This document shows, piece after piece, positions 26,144 through 34,727 of a stretch of 50,737 nucleotides of DNA; the stretch's first letter is position 1; every line of letters begins with the position of its first letter. Source of the stretch: Nitrospirota bacterium (GTDB taxonomy: Bacteria; Nitrospirota; Nitrospiria; JACQBZ01); the NCBI GenBank assembly GCA_016200255.1, contig JACQFA010000006.1:1-50737 (forward strand). The letters run 5' to 3'. The notes under the pieces are model-generated. The model was not told the origin of the DNA. It did no database searches and worked only from the letters and a program-made list of their open reading frames with translations. The translations under genes and the position numbers were made by a program.

Positions 26144-29140
26144 ATGAAACGGACGGCGATTGGATGGATCGGAACCCTCGTGTTTCTGATGGCGGTGGCG
26201 GCCTGTAAGAATAATCCCGATATCACCGTCAATAACCCGACCGCCACCGGCCCCGGTGGACCAGGGACATCCGCGGCGGTCGCAACCATCACGGTCGTTC
26301 CGTCGGCGCCAGCGCCGGTGATTATCGGGAATACGATCCAGTTCACCGCAACCGCCCTGGATGCGACCGGCACGCCGGTCACCGGTGTGAGCTTTACCTG
26401 GGTTTCGAGCAGCCCGGCCGTCGCCTCGATCTCATCCACTGGGCTTGTAACCGGATTGACCGCCGGAACGACGGATATTACGGCCACGTCCGGGACGATC
26501 ACAAACATACCAGCCGTCACCTTGACCGTGACCTGCGCAGGGATTCCGGCGAGCATTTCTACGCCGATCGCAACACCCAATCCGGTCAGCACCTTCGGCC
26601 AATCTAGCATCCAAGTCAACGTGACCGATTGCACTGGCAGCCCCGTTCCGGATGGAACCCAGGTCGCCTTTTCCGTTTCACCCACGAAGATCGGGACGAT
26701 TACGGGCACCAGCACCAATCCGGCCACCACGACGGGCGGCCTCGCCACGGCCACTTTTACGGCCGCCAATGTCTTTGGGACGGCCACCATCACGGCCACG
26801 GTTGGTTCACTGACCAGCAATCCCGTCTTGGTCCCGGTGACGGCGCCGGCCGCGGGAAGCATTCAATTCCTGTCGGCCACACCGACCGTGATCGGTGTGA
26901 AGGGATCGGGCCAGATCGAGACCTCGACGATTCTGTTTCAAGTGAGCGATGTGAACGGCAACCCCGTGGTGGACGGAAGCCAGGTCATATTCGAGATGAC
27001 CGGTCCCAACTGCACAAGCACGCAAAGCCCGCCGAGCGCGGCCACGTCCGACTGTCCGAACCCGGCGGGGGATTCGAACGATGAATATATCAACCCGGTG
27101 CTCGGTTCGACCGTCAACGGCGTCGCGACGACGATCCTCAACAGCGGAAAGGTCGCGGGGCCGGTCCTGATCAAGGCGACCGTGGCAAGCAACCTGGCGC
27201 TTGCGACCGCGGCCACCGGTGTTTCGATCGGCGGCGGCGTGCCGTCGGCCTCGCACTTTCATATCTCGGCCAGCCGGATCAATATCGCTGGGGATACCGA
27301 TATCGGCGGATATGACGACCAGACCACCACCCTGACGGCCTATCTGGCCGATCGATTCGGGAATTCGAACGTGCTGAGCGGAACATCGGTTTCCTTTTAC
27401 ACCGAAGCCGGCCATTTGACATCGAGCAAGACGACAACCATCTGCAAGGTGCCGGGAGCCTGCACAATGGCGGAACTGGATGCACAGGGAGTCACAAGCG
27501 TGGGGCTGACGTCACAGGGAACGGTCCCGATCAATGTCTACCCCTGGCTGAATATGACCGCCACCTCTTCAAGCGCCGATATTACTTTAAGCTGGGATTC
27601 GCCTTGGATCTATTGGACCCGGTATTCGCCCTCGACTCCGGTCGGGTTTGACGTTTATCGGAACACGGTATTTGAAGGGATTCCGATCGATGCCTATGAT
27701 CCGTCCAACACGGTCGGGTCGGCGATGTTAACGACTACCTGGAAATTGATTGCGAAGAATGTTCTCCTCGGTAGCCAGACGGCGATCGGAGGCGTGATCT
27801 GCGCCGCAACGGCGAACGGGGGCAGCTGCACCGATAGCAGCGTGGTGTTGGACACCACGTATTTCTACTTTGTGGTTGCCCGTGATGCGAACGGACGGGT
27901 AGCCGATTCGCCGGTATTATCCGCCACGAGGCGTGCATTCGGAGGTATCACCTCCGGAACGACGATTAATGAACCATCCTACGCGGATATATTCCCGACG
28001 CAGAATTTAATATCGGTCATGCCCGACCCCATTACGACCCCCATTCGTAACCCCCGGGACGGCTGGGTGACGGTTCTGGCCGTGACCCAGGGAGAAGAGG
28101 CCTTCACCGATCTGAACGGCAACGGGGTTTATGATGTCGGCGAGCCGTTCATTGATACGAACGGCGAGCCCTTTTTGGATGCCAATGACAATGGCGTCTA
28201 TGATCCGCCCGAGACCTTTCTGGATCTCAATCAAAACGGGATTTACGACATGGGCGAGCCGTTTGTCGATTCAAACGGAAACGGCGTCTATGATCCCGGC
28301 GATCCGTTTTTCATCGACGTGAACCATAACGGGGTCTGGGACGGGCCGAACGGCGTCTGGGACAGCAGTACGCTGATCTGGGAGAAGATCAAGCTGGTCT
28401 TCTCCGGTGCGATGGCGTTCGATTCGTACGACGGCGATGATCCGTCGCAGACCAATTGCCTAGGCATTTACGCACCGTTCAACTGTGCGCCCCAGTCCAC
28501 AAGCCGGATCGAGATTGATTCGAAGCATCAGGATTCGAAGAATGCCGATTTTTTCCTCATTCAGAACGGCGACTGCGCCTTTTTTACAGTGTTTATTTCG
28601 GACGCGAATCTCAACCGGATGATTCCGGGAACCACCATTTCGATCAAGAACACAGGTGGAAAATTGAACGGCCCCACGTCGCTTTCCATTCCGGATGGTC
28701 TTTCAACCGGTCCCTATATTTTTGGAATCAGCCTGTGTGATGACGATTCGACCAAGATCAAGACCGATGGAGCATCCATTGAAGTCGACGTGACCTGGTC
28801 GCCCCCGAACCATGATATTATAGTCTATTCGATGTCGCTCAACGGGACCGTGGATTTCATTCCGACACCGGATCATGTGATCGTGACCCCGTCCGCCCCC
28901 TCGGTCGCAATCGCGGCTACCGTCCAATTGACGGCAACGGCGTATGACGCGAGTAATGTGGTCATTCCGGGTGTGACCTTTACATGGAGTTCAAGTAACC
29001 CTGCCGTTGCGACCGTGGATCCGACCGGATTGGTGACCGGTATCGCTTCCGGGTCGGCCACCATCTCGGCGACGTCTACCCCCGGCAACATCTCGTCGAA
29101 CACGCCGCCGGGGAATTCGGCCATCGTGACCGTTCCTTAA
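26144..29140 (+). CDS. Large lipoprotein with Ig-like domains and calcium-loop-like repeats
   Basis: A 998-residue surface protein. Start ATG 26144 follows CAAGGAGGCGGA and gives a lipoprotein signal ending VAAC; the frame upstream is noncoding. A bacterial Ig-like (BIG_2) domain at about residues 45-130 has VSFTWVSSSPAVASISSTGL and VTGLTAGTTDITATSG. Next come invasin-like Ig (BIG_1) domains (about 135-230 and 240-365), a beta-rich region that may be fibronectin-like (about 460-620), a block of Asp/Asn-rich loops (about 654-740), and a second BIG_2 domain at the C-terminus (about 910-998) nearly repeating the first. Such modules act in adhesion or matrix attachment. The exact partner is unknown. 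Confidence 0.8.
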   Translation: MKRTAIGWIGTLVFLMAVAACKNNPDITVNNPTATGPGGPGTSAAVATITVVPSAPAPVIIGNTIQFTATALDATGTPVTGVSFTWVSSSPAVASISSTGLVTGLTAGTTDITATSGTITNIPAVTLTVTCAGIPASISTPIATPNPVSTFGQSSIQVNVTDCTGSPVPDGTQVAFSVSPTKIGTITGTSTNPATTTGGLATATFTAANVFGTATITATVGSLTSNPVLVPVTAPAAGSIQFLSATPTVIGVKGSGQIETSTILFQVSDVNGNPVVDGSQVIFEMTGPNCTSTQSPPSAATSDCPNPAGDSNDEYINPVLGSTVNGVATTILNSGKVAGPVLIKATVASNLALATAATGVSIGGGVPSASHFHISASRINIAGDTDIGGYDDQTTTLTAYLADRFGNSNVLSGTSVSFYTEAGHLTSSKTTTICKVPGACTMAELDAQGVTSVGLTSQGTVPINVYPWLNMTATSSSADITLSWDSPWIYWTRYSPSTPVGFDVYRNTVFEGIPIDAYDPSNTVGSAMLTTTWKLIAKNVLLGSQTAIGGVICAATANGGSCTDSSVVLDTTYFYFVVARDANGRVADSPVLSATRRAFGGITSGTTINEPSYADIFPTQNLISVMPDPITTPIRNPRDGWVTVLAVTQGEEAFTDLNGNGVYDVGEPFIDTNGEPFLDANDNGVYDPPETFLDLNQNGIYDMGEPFVDSNGNGVYDPGDPFFIDVNHNGVWDGPNGVWDSSTLIWEKIKLVFSGAMAFDSYDGDDPSQTNCLGIYAPFNCAPQSTSRIEIDSKHQDSKNADFFLIQNGDCAFFTVFISDANLNRMIPGTTISIKNTGGKLNGPTSLSIPDGLSTGPYIFGISLCDDDSTKIKTDGASIEVDVTWSPPNHDIIVYSMSLNGTVDFIPTPDHVIVTPSAPSVAIAATVQLTATAYDASNVVIPGVTFTWSSSNPAVATVDPTGLVTGIASGSATISATSTPGNISSNTPPGNSAIVTVP
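28103..28365 (+). repeat. Tandem Asp/Asn-rich loops inside the large lipoprotein
   Basis: At least four units of the form DxNxNGxYDxGEPFxD follow one another (for example DLNGNGVYDVGEPFID, DANDNGVYDPPETFLD, DLNQNGIYDMGEPFVD, DSNGNGVYDPGDPFFI). The spacing of Asp and Asn is like calcium loops of dockerin, EF-hand and thrombospondin type 3 repeats, but each unit is joined by an unusual GEPF link. At the DNA level the units are similar yet not identical, so they are an old duplication. Confidence 0.75.
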
Positions 29141-29162
29141 TACCATTGCCATTTGATCCACC

Positions 29163-29198
29163 GAAGGGGCAGGGAAGATTCCCTGCCCCTTCATTTTT
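29163..29198 (+). terminator. Intrinsic terminator after the lipoprotein gene
   Basis: Perfect 12-base arms GAAGGGGCAGGG and CCCTGCCCCTTC with a 6-base loop AAGATT, followed by ATTTTT. This is a classic rho-independent terminator 22 bases after the stop codon and isolates the two lipoproteins from the next unit. The AT-rich stretch 29200-29290 after it shows nothing else. Confidence 0.9.
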
Positions 29199-29297
29199 AG
29201 CTCTATTTTTGTAAAACATGAGGTTGTGTTTGTAATAGATTGATTTATTATATTAATTTATCATTTCTGATTCACGCATGATTGTTCTTTTCCCGTC

Positions 29298-29326
29298 TTG
29301 GTTTTAATCCCGAATTGTGGTATAGT
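29298..29326 (+). promoter_or_regulatory. Sigma-70 promoter for the GAF-ANTAR gene
   Basis: TTGGTT (29298-29303), a 17-base spacer and TATAGT (29321-29326). Expected start of transcription is near 29333, about 28 bases before the ATG. It follows directly on the terminator of the previous unit, which supports it as the start of a new operon. Confidence 0.6.
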
Positions 29327-29360
29327 CCTTGCCACAACTCCCTGAATATGAAAGACGTCC

Positions 29361-30620
29361 ATGATCGCGAAAGAGAAGCGAGTTAAAACCAGCGAGGAGA
29401 AGATCGCGCAGCTCAAACGCTCGCTGATCGAGAAGACACGCGAGCTTTCGCTGCTCCGCCAGATCAGCGAATCGATCAGCTGCAATCTGGACCTGGATGA
29501 TGTCTTGAAGCAGATCATCGATATCATGGTCCAGGTCACCAAGTCGGACGCCTGTCTGTTGTATCTGTACGATGACCGGAACAAGGAATTGATACTCAAG
29601 GCGACCAAGAACCCGCATCCGAAGCTGATCGGGCGCATCCGGCTGGAGCTGGGCGAGGGGATCACGGGTTGGGTGGCAAGAGAGAAAAAGCTCGTGGCGA
29701 TTGCAAAGAACGCGAGCGATGACCCGCGCTTCAAGGTGTTCCATAAACTTCCCGAAGACCGCTACCATGCCTTTCTTTCGATCCCGGTCATCTCCAAGAA
29801 CGAGGTGATCGGGGTGATCAATGTGCAGCACAAACGGCCGCACCATCATTCGATCAACGAGCTCGCGCTTCTCACCACGATCGGCCATCAGGTCGGCGGG
29901 GCGATCGAAAACGCCCGGCTGTATGAGGAAATGTCGAAGAAGGCGATGCAGATCGAAACGCTGTCTCAGGTCAGCAAGACGATCGCGTCCAACCTCTATT
30001 TGAAGGAGATCCTCCAGTTGATCGTTGCGATGACGGCCGAAATGATGAACTCAACTATCTGTTCGATCATGCTGCTGGATGACGAAAAACAGGAGCTGGA
30101 GATTGTGGCGACCCAGAGTTTGAGCGAGGAGTACCGGAAAAAACCGAATCTGAAGGTCGGCCAGAGCATCAGTGGTCAGGCGTTAAAGGAAAAACGGCCG
30201 ATCGCCGTGAAGGACGTTACCCGGGAACCGGGCTATATGTATGCCGACCTGGCGCGCAAGGAAGGGCTTTGCTCGCTGCTGTCGGTTCCGATGATGATCC
30301 GCGACCGGGCCGTGGGCGTGATCAACAGTTACACCTCCCGCGAGCACACGTTTTATGACGAGGAGATCAAGATCCTTCAGGCCGTGGCCAATCAGTCGGC
30401 CGTCGCGTTCGAGAACACCAAACTCGTCCGCCGGTCGAACGAGATGCAGGAGGCGCTTGAGAACCGGAAGGTCGTGGAGCGCGCCAAGGGCGTACTGATG
30501 CGCGAGAAAAAAATCGCCGAGGACGAGGCCTTCCGCATCCTGCAGCGGCAGAGCATGAACACCCGAAAGAGCATGAAGGAGATTTCCGAGGCGATTATAT
30601 TGGCCTCCGAGATCAAGTAG
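29361..30620 (+). CDS. GAF-GAF-ANTAR protein, likely RNA-binding antitermination regulator
   Basis: A 419-residue cytoplasmic protein. A short coiled coil (about 8-38) leads into GAF domain 1 (about 40-185, GEGITGWVAREKKLVAIAKN) and GAF domain 2 (about 205-350, VGQSISGQALKEKRPIAVKD). The C-terminal 55 residues, NRKVVERAKGVLMREKKIAE, then DEAFRILQRQSMNTRKSMKE, match the ANTAR domain: the AKGVLM and the QSMNTR positions are the diagnostic ones. ANTAR proteins such as NasR, AmiR and EutV bind paired hairpins in leader RNA and prevent termination, often for nitrogen genes. The GAF ligand here is unknown. A candidate target leader is upstream of glnK (34188-34246). Confidence 0.85.
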   Translation: MIAKEKRVKTSEEKIAQLKRSLIEKTRELSLLRQISESISCNLDLDDVLKQIIDIMVQVTKSDACLLYLYDDRNKELILKATKNPHPKLIGRIRLELGEGITGWVAREKKLVAIAKNASDDPRFKVFHKLPEDRYHAFLSIPVISKNEVIGVINVQHKRPHHHSINELALLTTIGHQVGGAIENARLYEEMSKKAMQIETLSQVSKTIASNLYLKEILQLIVAMTAEMMNSTICSIMLLDDEKQELEIVATQSLSEEYRKKPNLKVGQSISGQALKEKRPIAVKDVTREPGYMYADLARKEGLCSLLSVPMMIRDRAVGVINSYTSREHTFYDEEIKILQAVANQSAVAFENTKLVRRSNEMQEALENRKVVERAKGVLMREKKIAEDEAFRILQRQSMNTRKSMKEISEAIILASEIK

Positions 30621-30643
30621 AAGTTGCAACTCAGGGGGGAAGA

Positions 30644-32392
30644 ATGAGGACGCTGCGGATCGCGTTGGCCCAGATCAACAGCACGGTGGGTGATCTGGAA
30701 GGCAATACCGAGAAGATTTGCGAATACATTGAAAAGGCCAAGGCGCTGGAGGCCGATCTGGTGGCCTTTCCCGAGATGGCGCTTCCGGGTTATCCTCCCG
30801 AAGACCTTCTCTTAAAACCCCAGTTTGCCCGGGACAATCTGCACTATCTCCAAAAAGTGATCAAGCAGACGAAGGGCATCACGGCCGTCGTCGGCATGGT
30901 GGACCGTGAGGACGATATCTACAACGGCGCGGCCGTGATTCATGACGGCGCGCTGATCACGATCTATCATAAAATCCATCTTCCCAATTACGGCGTTTTC
31001 GACGAGTATCGGTATTTTCAGGCCGGCACGGAATGTCCGGTGGTCGTGGTCCGGGATGTGGCGGTCGGCATCAATATCTGCGAAGACCTCTGGCATCCGG
31101 AAGGGCCGATGCTGACGCAGAGCCTGGGCGGGGACGCCGAGTTGATCGTGAGCATCAACGCCTCGCCGTATCACCGTGGGAAGACGAAATTCCGCGAGCA
31201 GATGCTGGCCACCCGCGCGCGCGACAACGGCGTGATTGTGGCCTATGCCAACATGGTCGGCGGGCAGGACGAGTTGGTTTTTGACGGTCAGAGTGTGATC
31301 TTTGATCAAAACGGGCTTGAGATCGCCCATGCGCGAGCCTTTGAAGAGGAACTGGTGACGGCCGACCTGAATATCGACGGCGTATTCCGTGCGCGGCTGC
31401 ATGATCCCCGGCGCCGCCAGAAGAGACTGGCGTTTATCGCGGAAAACCCTCCCGTGAAACGGTTCGTCCTGTCGCATCGTGTCGAGCCGTCCAAAAAGCG
31501 GCCGCTTCATCCCAAATCGTACGAGCCGCTCCATCCTTCCATGGAAACCTACCGCGCGTTGACGCTGGGCGTGAAGGACTATGTCACCAAAAACGGATTC
31601 TCCAAGACGGTCATCGGGGTCAGCGGCGGGATCGATTCGGCTCTCACGGCCCTGATCGCGGTGGACGCGCTCGGTAAGGAAAACGTGGTCGGAGTCTTCA
31701 TGCCGTCCCAGTACACCTCCAACGCCAGCGAGGAAGACAGCCATCTATTGGCGAAAGCCCTTAGTATCAAGCTGCTCACGGTTCCGATCAAGGAGGTTTT
31801 TCAGACCTACCTCAAGCTGTTTGGCAAGGAGTTTAAAGGTCGGGCCGTCGATACCACGGAGGAAAATCTTCAGGCCCGGATTCGTGGAAATATTCTGATG
31901 GCCTTCTCGAACAAGTTCGGATGGCTGGTTTTAACCACCGGCAACAAGAGTGAAATGAGCGTCGGGTATGCGACGCTGTACGGCGACATGGCCGGCGGTT
32001 TCGCCGTGATCAAGGATGTTCCCAAAACACTGGTTTACGAACTGGCCAATCACCGGAACAACCAGGAGAAGCGGCCGATCATTCCCCAACGGGTATTTAA
32101 ACGTCCTCCCACGGCCGAATTGAAGCCGGGCCAGACCGATCAGGACACGCTGCCGCCCTACGCCGTTCTGGATCCAATCGTCCTGGCGTATGTCGAGGAA
32201 GATGTGGGCTACGAAGAACTGGTTTCGATGGGGTTCGACCGGAAGACGGTCGAGAAGGTGATCCGGATGGTGGATCACAGCGAGTACAAGCGCCGCCAGG
32301 CCCCGATCGGGATCAAGATCACCCCCCGCGCCTTCGGCCGGGACCGCCGCGTCCCGATCACGAACCAGTATAAAGAGATACAGACGAAGTAA
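30644..32392 (+). CDS. nadE: Glutamine-dependent NAD+ synthetase
   Basis: A 582-residue two-domain enzyme that amidates nicotinic acid adenine dinucleotide using ammonia drawn from glutamine. The N-terminal nitrilase-type glutaminase (about 1-265) has the catalytic Glu in AFPEMALPGYP, Lys in HKIHLPNYG and Cys in NICEDLWHPEG. The C-terminal synthetase (about 290-582) has the pyrophosphatase loop VSGGIDSALTA and the later TTGNKSEMSVGYATLYGDMA. It starts 24 bases after the GAF-ANTAR gene, behind GGGGGGAAGA, so the two are probably one operon. Confidence 0.97.
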   Translation: MRTLRIALAQINSTVGDLEGNTEKICEYIEKAKALEADLVAFPEMALPGYPPEDLLLKPQFARDNLHYLQKVIKQTKGITAVVGMVDREDDIYNGAAVIHDGALITIYHKIHLPNYGVFDEYRYFQAGTECPVVVVRDVAVGINICEDLWHPEGPMLTQSLGGDAELIVSINASPYHRGKTKFREQMLATRARDNGVIVAYANMVGGQDELVFDGQSVIFDQNGLEIAHARAFEEELVTADLNIDGVFRARLHDPRRRQKRLAFIAENPPVKRFVLSHRVEPSKKRPLHPKSYEPLHPSMETYRALTLGVKDYVTKNGFSKTVIGVSGGIDSALTALIAVDALGKENVVGVFMPSQYTSNASEEDSHLLAKALSIKLLTVPIKEVFQTYLKLFGKEFKGRAVDTTEENLQARIRGNILMAFSNKFGWLVLTTGNKSEMSVGYATLYGDMAGGFAVIKDVPKTLVYELANHRNNQEKRPIIPQRVFKRPPTAELKPGQTDQDTLPPYAVLDPIVLAYVEEDVGYEELVSMGFDRKTVEKVIRMVDHSEYKRRQAPIGIKITPRAFGRDRRVPITNQYKEIQTK

Positions 32393-32447
32393 GATCCGGT
32401 CTTGCAATTATACATAAAAACATCGAATAAAACCGAAAGGAATTTCA

Positions 32448-34128
32448 TTGGCGACGTATCAATATATTTATACCATGAATAAGGTCACCAAGATTGTTCC
32501 GCCGAAGCGGAAGATACTGGAGGATGTTTCGCTCTCGTTTTACCCCGGCGCGAAGATCGGGGTGTTGGGGCTGAACGGCTCCGGAAAGTCGAGCCTGCTT
32601 CGGATCATGGCGGGGGTCGACGCCGATTTCTTGGGCGAGGCGAAGCCGGCGAAGGGGGTGCGGATCGGTTTTCTACCGCAGGAACCGAAGCTCGATCTTA
32701 CAAAAGATGTCCGCGGCAACGTGGAGGAAGGAGTCGCGGATACGAAGGCGCTGCTCGATGAGTTCAACGCGGTCAACGCGAAATTCTCCGAGCCGATGTC
32801 GGACGACGCGATGGCGGCGCTGCTTGAGAAGCAGGGCCAGCTGCAGGAGCGGATCGACGCGGTCAATGCCTGGGAATTAGACCGGCAGCTGGAGATCGCG
32901 GCCGACGCCCTTCGGCTTCCTCCGTGGGATGCCGAGGTCGCCACGCTCTCCGGCGGCGAGAAGCGCCGTGTGGCGCTTTGCAAACTTCTCCTCTCCGCGC
33001 CCGACATGCTTCTGCTGGATGAACCGACGAACCATCTGGACGCCGAATCGATCGCCTGGCTGGAGCGTTTCCTCAAGGAATTCACCGGCACCGTCGTCGC
33101 CGTGACGCATGACCGGTACTTTCTCGATAACGTGGCCGGTTGGATTCTCGAACTCGATCGCGGCAAGGGGATTCCATGGGAGGGGAATTATTCGTCCTGG
33201 CTGAATCAAAAAAACGCAGCGCCTCGCCCAGGAGGAAAAGCAGGAGAGCGCCAAGCGTCGTGCGTTGCAGCATGAGTTGGAATGGGTTCGGACCGCGCCG
33301 AAGGGCCGGCATGCCAAGAGCAAGGCGCGTCTGACCGCCTATGAAGAGCTGGCGTCGGAGGAATCGCAGTCTCGAAATGAAACGAAGGATATCATGATCC
33401 CGCCGGGGCCGCGGCTGGGGGATCTCGTCATCGAGGCGGCCGATCTCAAAAAGGGATTCGGCGACCGGCTCTTGATCGACGGTTTGAATTTCAGCCTGCC
33501 GCGCGGCGGGATCGTCGGGATCATCGGGCCGAACGGCGCCGGGAAGACGACCCTCTTCAATATGATCGCGGGGCTGGAAAAGCCGGAGGAGGGAGCGCTT
33601 CGGGTCGGGGACTCCGTCAAGCTGGCCTATGTCAACCAGTCGCGCGACACGCTCGACAATAAGAAAACGGTTTATGAGGAAATTTCCGGCGGAAACGATA
33701 TCATCCTGGTCGGAAAGCGGGAGCTTCCGGCGCGGGCCTATGTCGGCGGTTTTAACTTTAAGAACACCGACCAGCAAAAGCGGGTCAAAACGCTCTCCGG
33801 CGGGGAGCGAAACCGGGTTCATCTCGCGAAGTTGTTGAGAAGCGGCGGAAACGTTTTGCTGCTCGACGAGCCGAGCAACGATCTGGATGTAGAGACCATT
33901 CGCGCCTTGGAAGAGGCGCTCCTTGATTTTGCCGGCTGCGCGCTGATCATCAGCCATGACCGTTGGTTTCTGGACCGGATCGCCACGCACATTCTGGCGT
34001 TCGAGGGGGAAAGTAAGGTCGTCTGGTTCGAGGGGAATTATCAGGAGTACGAGGCCGACCGCCACAAGCGCCTGGGAACCGACGCCGATCAACCGCACCG
34101 GATTAAATATAAAAAGCTGGTTCGATAG
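32448..34128 (+). pseudogene. ettA: EttA-like ABC-F translation factor, split by a frameshift in a run of A
   Basis: ABC-F proteins of the EttA type gate ribosome entry into the elongation cycle. The first half (32448 on, TTG start) has Walker A NGSGKSS, signature LSGGEKRR and Walker [12 protein letters not shown], then [17 protein letters not shown]. Just after this, at seven A (33208-33214), the frame shifts. The continuing frame reads [20 protein letters not shown] and on to [19 protein letters not shown], the normal EttA linker, and then the second ABC domain ([26 protein letters not shown]) up to 34128. With six A the gene would be intact at about 560 residues, the family length. The break is one extra base: error or real mutation. 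Confidence 0.85.
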
Positions 34129-34150
34129 ATCTGCGGCGCCATAATATTTC

Positions 34151-34179
34151 TTGACTGGACTTTGATCGCTGTGTTATAA
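34151..34179 (+). promoter_or_regulatory. Strong sigma-70 promoter in the glnK leader
   Basis: TTGACT (34151-34156), a 17-base spacer, TTATAA (34174-34179). Transcription would start near 34186. The transcript would run directly into the hairpins at 34188-34246 and then toward glnK at 34383. No sigma-54 site was found in this leader, in contrast to the CBS and nitrite operons. Confidence 0.65.
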
Positions 34180-34187
34180 AAAGTCAG

Positions 34188-34246
34188 ACACAACGATGTG
34201 TTCAATGACGAGGGCGTCTTCTTTCATCCAAGAGAAGACGCCTTTT
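34188..34246 (+). promoter_or_regulatory. Leader hairpin plus intrinsic terminator: possible ANTAR-controlled attenuator or short RNA
   Basis: Two elements lie within the first 60 bases of the predicted transcript. First, a hairpin ACAC-AACGAT-GTGT (34188-34201); its six-base loop has A at position 1 and G at position 4, as known for ANTAR targets. Second, an intrinsic terminator with 10-base arms GGCGTCTTCT and AGAAGACGCC (34213-34242) and TTTT. Between them GACG-AGGG-CGTC (34207-34218) can pair with the left arm of the terminator and so could act as an antiterminator. The plain alternative is that the terminator simply ends ettA transcription and the promoter makes a tiny RNA. Confidence 0.5.
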
Positions 34247-34255
34247 GCCTATTAT

Positions 34256-34327
34256 AGGGGCTTGCGTCGCCCCCTCCACCGGCGAAGCCGGATGGAGCCT
34301 CCTCCTCTCGCTCGTTTTGCTCGCTGG
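34256..34327 (-). repeat. Dispersed structured intergenic repeat, copy B
   Basis: Reverse complement of the element at 1554-1625, gap-free and with about ten differences. The head CAGCGAGCAAAACGAGCGAG, the bulged hairpin (loop TTC instead of TGT) and the AGGGG/CCCCT hairpin are all kept. It lies in the glnK leader, antisense to that transcript, between the terminator hairpin and the glnK start. Confidence 0.8.
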
Positions 34328-34382
34328 ATGAGACCTACGAACGACGAGAGTCTGAGGCCAGATTCTTGATAGGAGGGTAATT

Positions 34383-34727
34383 TTGAAGAAAATTGAGTCT
34401 TACATCCGTGCGGAAAAACTGGGTGAAGTGAAGGAGGCTCTGACCCGGATCGGGATCCAGGGAATGACGATCATGGAGGTCCGGGGCTTCGGGCGCCAGC
34501 GCGGCCATATCGAGTTGTATCAGGGCGCGGAGTACTCGTTGGACTTCGTTCCGAAAATGAAGATCGAGATCTTTGTTCCGGCCGTGGACGCCCCCCGGGT
34601 GGTCGAGGTGCTGATGCACTCGGCCTCGACCGGACGGACGGGCGACGGAAAGATCTTCGTGCTTCCGGTGGAGGTGGCCGTCCGCATCCGAACCCAGGAA
34701 CGCGGCATCCCAGCCGTTTCAATGTGA
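34383..34727 (+). CDS. glnK: Nitrogen regulatory protein PII (GlnK/GlnB type)
   Basis: A 114-residue trimeric signal protein that reads 2-oxoglutarate and ATP/ADP. The T-loop GFGRQRGHIELYQGAEYSLD carries Tyr51, the uridylylation site used by GlnD. The C-terminal signature TGRTGDGKIFVLPVE is present. The start is TTG 34383 with AGGAGGG ten bases upstream; homologues begin at this MKKIES. It overlaps the NifA-like gene by four bases (GTGA), so the sensor and the activator are translated together. This suggests direct control of the activator by PII. A second PII with Tyr51 is glnB at 47674; I call this one glnK only by position. Confidence 0.92.
   Translation: MKKIESYIRAEKLGEVKEALTRIGIQGMTIMEVRGFGRQRGHIELYQGAEYSLDFVPKMKIEIFVPAVDAPRVVEVLMHSASTGRTGDGKIFVLPVEVAVRIRTQERGIPAVSM

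Noticed and set aside
26131..26862. Valine-rich frame on the - strand over the first Ig-like domain
   Set aside because: It mirrors the Thr/Ala-rich repeat composition of the real gene and has no ribosome binding site or family resemblance.
33265..34128. Separate single-domain ABC ATPase gene
   Set aside because: Its N-terminus is the middle of the EttA linker and no ribosome binding site precedes it; it is the second half of the frameshifted ettA.
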